8,220 bases of DNA from Thermogutta sp. (GTDB taxonomy: Bacteria; Planctomycetota; Planctomycetia; Pirellulales; Thermoguttaceae), in the NCBI GenBank assembly GCA_012798155.1, contig JAAZNR010000197.1:1-8220 (forward strand), in the 5' to 3' direction. Under the pieces are notes generated by a model that was not told the DNA's origin, searched no databases, and saw only the letters and a program-made list of their open reading frames with translations. This document shows, piece by piece, positions 5,961-8,220 of the stretch (the stretch's first letter is position 1; each line of letters starts with the position of its first letter). The translations under genes were made by a program, and so were the position numbers.

Positions 5961-7766
5961 CTATGGAAACTTCTTCCGCAACGCGAAGCTGACGATATGC
6001 CAGCCGGTTCCGTCGTCGATCAATAGGGTGCCGCGAGGAGCGAAGTATTTCGCCAGGACGTCGAACGGCGGAAGCTCGTGTTTTTCCAGGGCCTCCAGGA
6101 AGGCCTTGGCCGGCGGGCTGAATTGGGCGGCTTGGCGCAGGGCCTGCCGTCCTTCCTCGCCGCGGGCGCTTTCGTACATCGCGCGGATTCCCTCTTCGGG
6201 GCGGTCGTAGGCCATCATCGCGACCTCATTCGAGCCGGCGAGCTGCCGCACCTTGCCCAGCGTCAACTTGAATTCCAAGGTTTCCCGGAGCGATTGGTTC
6301 GGGTTGTCCAGCGTCGTGAACATTTCGCCCAGCAAGGTTGCACTGTCGGTGATCACGACGGTACTCTCGATGATCGCCACGCAAGGATTTGTAAAGCGGG
6401 CTTGGGGCGGCAGGAATTCGGGACGGCGGCGGATGATCTCGTAGTATTCCCGCGTGCCGAGGCTCTTGCGCTCCATGCGGTCGCCCAGCTTATCGGCGAC
6501 TTTTTCGAGTAAAAGCGCTGCGGCCGCCGGGTCCGAAACGTGCAGGATCAAGCCCGATGCCCGACTATTGATGCGGACCGGTTGCTCGAACCATGTGGCC
6601 AAGCTGATGCGGCCGCCGGTCAAGGGCAAGACCTCTTCCGTCAGATTCAAGCCCAGATTGCGTTCGATCGGCTGGGTCACGGCGCGCTGAAACGCCCCCT
6701 CGCCGCGAAAGCCGTCGAAGAGCTTTTCCACGCGGGAAAGGGTGGTGGGCAGGTCGATGTAAAGCGTCCCGTAGCGGATCACGGAGCCGGGCACGAACGT
6801 TTCGGGAATCGCCTCTCCCTTCTTCAGGGCCGGCGCGTCCGGCACTCCCGTCCGCGGATTGTCCAGAAAGACGTGGATTTCCGAGATCGAGTCCCAGGCC
6901 GCCACGTCGAGGCTCATGGCGAGACCGATGGAGTTGAGACCGTCCAGCCCCAAAATAGGCAGAACCGCTAGTGCAAATCCCGCCGAGGGCGACGCTACCG
7001 CGATGCCCTCGATGAGTTGAACGGGATCGGCGAACACGACGAAATGCAAAGTCCCCTGGGAAGCCTGCCGGCACTCTTGGAGCAAACGTTGGAATTTTGG
7101 ATTGTCGGCCAGGACTTCGCCGTCAGCCTCCCCCGCGATGCGTTCCGCCAAGGCTTTCACTCCCGCCGGGTCGTTGCCGACGAAGAGCGTGGACTCGGAG
7201 ACGAAAAAGCAAACCTGCTCGTTGCTATCTTCGGCGGCGCCGGGCGATTGGATCTGGATGATGTCGAGGCCCGCCGTGGTTGAACGGGTCACGCTCGCCC
7301 CATCACTTGTGGCGGCTTGTTGCGCCCGATCCAAGACTTTTCGCAGGTTTTCCACGTTTTCCCCGGCTTCCAGCATCACCAGGAAGGAAGGGGATTGCGT
7401 GGAGCTTGCCACGAGGGCGAACGACAACTCGCCTTGAGGGATCGCCAGCAAAGTCGGAATGGACAGCCCTACCTCCTCTTCGAACTCCGCACCGGTGGCG
7501 AGAAGGCCGCTCCAGAAGTCGCTCAAAAAGGGGGCCAGTTGCGGGTCTTGCAACATGCGGCCGGTCGAGGAATCGAGGAAAGCCTTCTTGAGGGCCGGCA
7601 CGCTGGGGATCGAGGCGAAAATCACGCTGTCCTTGGGAAAGACCTTGGCCGCACGCGGGAGATTGATGCTCGGGGTCTCCGCCGCCGGGCCTTCTCTTGC
7701 CGCGACAAGTGAGGCAAAACTCAACACCACGACAAGGAGCTTGGCGAGAACTCGACGGCAACTCAT
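5961..7766 (-). CDS. Secreted DUF3352-like planctomycete protein
   Basis: The product has 601 residues, read from an ATG at 7766 to a TAG at 5961. Residues 1-23 (MSCRRVLAKLLVVVLSFASL followed by VAA) are a clear signal peptide, so the protein is exported; no further membrane helix is evident. After it comes KVFPKDSVIFASIPSVPALK (41-60) and a STGRMLQDPQLAPF segment (67-80), which I recognise as the usual opening of DUF3352-type proteins of unknown function common in Planctomycetota. The end, YFAPRGTLLIDDGTGWHIV from Y574 and then FALRKKFP, is also typical of that group. Between lie alternating strands and helices (for example TLHFVVFADPVQLIEG) with no catalytic signature or repeat that I can identify. 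It faces the symporter gene convergently and is probably a separate unit. Family assignment is by resemblance and moderately sure; function unknown. Confidence 0.82.
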   Translation of the reverse strand: MSCRRVLAKLLVVVLSFASLVAAREGPAAETPSINLPRAAKVFPKDSVIFASIPSVPALKKAFLDSSTGRMLQDPQLAPFLSDFWSGLLATGAEFEEEVGLSIPTLLAIPQGELSFALVASSTQSPSFLVMLEAGENVENLRKVLDRAQQAATSDGASVTRSTTAGLDIIQIQSPGAAEDSNEQVCFFVSESTLFVGNDPAGVKALAERIAGEADGEVLADNPKFQRLLQECRQASQGTLHFVVFADPVQLIEGIAVASPSAGFALAVLPILGLDGLNSIGLAMSLDVAAWDSISEIHVFLDNPRTGVPDAPALKKGEAIPETFVPGSVIRYGTLYIDLPTTLSRVEKLFDGFRGEGAFQRAVTQPIERNLGLNLTEEVLPLTGGRISLATWFEQPVRINSRASGLILHVSDPAAAALLLEKVADKLGDRMERKSLGTREYYEIIRRRPEFLPPQARFTNPCVAIIESTVVITDSATLLGEMFTTLDNPNQSLRETLEFKLTLGKVRQLAGSNEVAMMAYDRPEEGIRAMYESARGEEGRQALRQAAQFSPPAKAFLEALEKHELPPFDVLAKYFAPRGTLLIDDGTGWHIVSFALRKKFP

Positions 7767-7773
7767 GGTTTTT

Positions 7774-7779
7774 CTCCCC
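7774..7779 (-). promoter_or_regulatory. Shine-Dalgarno site fixing the start at 7766
   Basis: Read on the minus strand, GGGGAG lies 7 bases before the ATG at 7766. The frame stays open upstream to about 7913, but that extension is Arg/Pro rich and would bury the signal peptide, so the later ATG is chosen. Confidence 0.75.
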
Positions 7780-7909
7780 TCAGCGGCTTTCGGAAAAGGC
7801 CGACAGGCCGGCCCACCGCGAACCGGCCGATTGGTATTCGGTGCGGCAAGCCGTTTCTTGTTAGGGCGGAGCCGCATTCCTTGCCCTGGCCGGGGCCGGC
7901 AGATATTCC

Positions 7910-7970
7910 TCACTTGGAATACTCTCTTTCACATAGAATACGGTTTTGCCGATCACGGATGCTATATATG
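7910..7970. promoter_or_regulatory. AT-rich patch with a repeated TCAC..GAATAC motif
   Basis: TCACTTGGAATAC (7910-7922) recurs as TCACATAGAATAC (7929-7941), 11 of 13 positions alike with a 19-base offset. A TGCTATATAT stretch, resembling an extended -10 element on the + strand, follows at 7960-7969. This is the most AT-rich stretch upstream of the minus-strand gene and could hold its promoter and an operator. No convincing -35/-10 pair is found on either strand. Confidence 0.3.
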
Positions 7971-7987
7971 CTTGCTGTCTTTATGGC

Positions 7988-8091
7988 ATTTTTACTGCGC
8001 AGGATAAGAAGCTGAGCAAACTGGGGTACGCAGCTTTGTGAGTGCGCGTAAGATCGGTAAGCCGGTTTCGGCGATCCTGCGCAGTAAAAAT
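7988..8091. repeat. 104-bp element with perfect 18-bp inverted repeats
   Basis: ATTTTTACTGCGCAGGAT (7988-8005) is the exact reverse complement of ATCCTGCGCAGTAAAAAT (8074-8091), with 68 bases between. Pairing stops sharply at both ends. Each arm contains the palindrome CTGCGCAG. The spacer holds two smaller hairpins, AAGCTG (8009-8014) with CAGCTT (8031-8036), and GCCG/CGGC around GTTT (8061-8072). It contains no credible open frame. T-runs are at the 5' side and A-runs at the 3' side on both strands, the wrong way round for an intrinsic terminator. TA dinucleotides occur at mirrored positions (7993-7994 and 8085-8086), framing 90 bases that start with CTGCGCAGGAT, as a TA-targeting MITE would. 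The alternatives are a structured small RNA or a large operator. The inverted repeat is certain; its nature is not. Confidence 0.7.
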
Positions 8092-8114
8092 ATCAGCCCA
8101 TTCCGCCCGCCTCG

Positions 8115-8123
8115 TGCTAGCAT
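8115..8123 (+). promoter_or_regulatory. Possible extended -10 for a gene beyond the right edge
   Basis: TGCTAGCAT (8115-8123) fits an extended -10 (TG-N-TAnnnT) on the + strand. No -35 is seen at the right distance. Downstream, one frame starting with GTG at 8150 stays open to the window's end (about 23 codons) but has no clear ribosome binding site. Positions 8092-8220 otherwise show nothing definite. Confidence 0.2.
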
Positions 8124-8220
8124 ACACCTTTTGGCCGGTCTCGGTTACCGTGCGACCCCATCCGCGGCAGGCCGACGGATTTGAGCGCGAGTCGGACCTT
8201 ATTTTCCCCTCAGGTTCGGG

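Noticed and set aside
5912..7907. GGCAGATATT on both sides of the minus-strand gene (5912-5921 and 7898-7907) as insertion-site duplications
   Set aside because: Many 10-base matches are expected by chance in 8 kb, and there is no transposase or terminal inverted repeat at these points.
7767..7913. Upstream extension of the minus-strand gene
   Set aside because: It would place 49 Arg/Pro-rich residues before a clear signal peptide, and a good Shine-Dalgarno precedes the ATG at 7766.
7984..7998. Sigma-54-like GG-N10-GC pattern (TGGCAT, five bases, CTGC)
   Set aside because: The -12 part deviates from TTGC, it overlaps the left arm of the inverted repeat, and there is no nearby activator gene or suitably placed start.

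Overview
The window looks like a piece of a GC-rich chromosome from the Planctomycetota. I infer this from the protein families together: a secreted DUF6807/PmoA-type protein, a secreted FG-GAP/VCBS repeat protein, an SSS-family sodium symporter and a secreted DUF3352-like protein of about 600 residues. Low gene density and long non-coding gaps agree with it. There is no rRNA, tRNA, CRISPR array, transposase or recombinase gene in view, and the genus cannot be told from the sequence.

Layout. Positions 1-520 are non-coding. They hold a hairpin-forming repeat built from degenerate TTGCGTTCT-like units (about 89-231) and a possible terminator (255-279) for a gene left of the window. A perfect TATAAT at 521-526 lies upstream of three genes on the + strand: the DUF6807 protein (599-1957), the nine-motif FG-GAP/VCBS protein (2005-4065) and the SSS symporter (4217-5866). 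The first two are 47 bases apart. The symporter follows a 151-base leader that can form two mutually exclusive hairpins. An AT-based stem at 5904-5935 sits in the 94-base gap where this group meets a convergent minus-strand gene (5961-7766) for a secreted DUF3352-like protein. Positions 7767-8220 are again non-coding. They hold an AT-rich patch with a repeated motif, a 104-base element bounded by perfect 18-base inverted repeats (7988-8091), and possibly a promoter for a gene beyond the right edge.

How the genes may work together (inference): two exported proteins, one of them a probable calcium-dependent beta-propeller, are co-directional with a sodium-driven solute importer. This arrangement suggests binding or processing of a substrate outside the cytoplasm followed by uptake. 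The substrate cannot be read from the sequence. The minus-strand gene is probably a separate transcription unit. The least explained items are the 18-base inverted-repeat element, the GCGTT-type hairpin repeat, the symporter leader, and a fresh in-frame 27-base duplication in the DUF6807 gene. I found no clear defence system or other wholly new multi-gene system.
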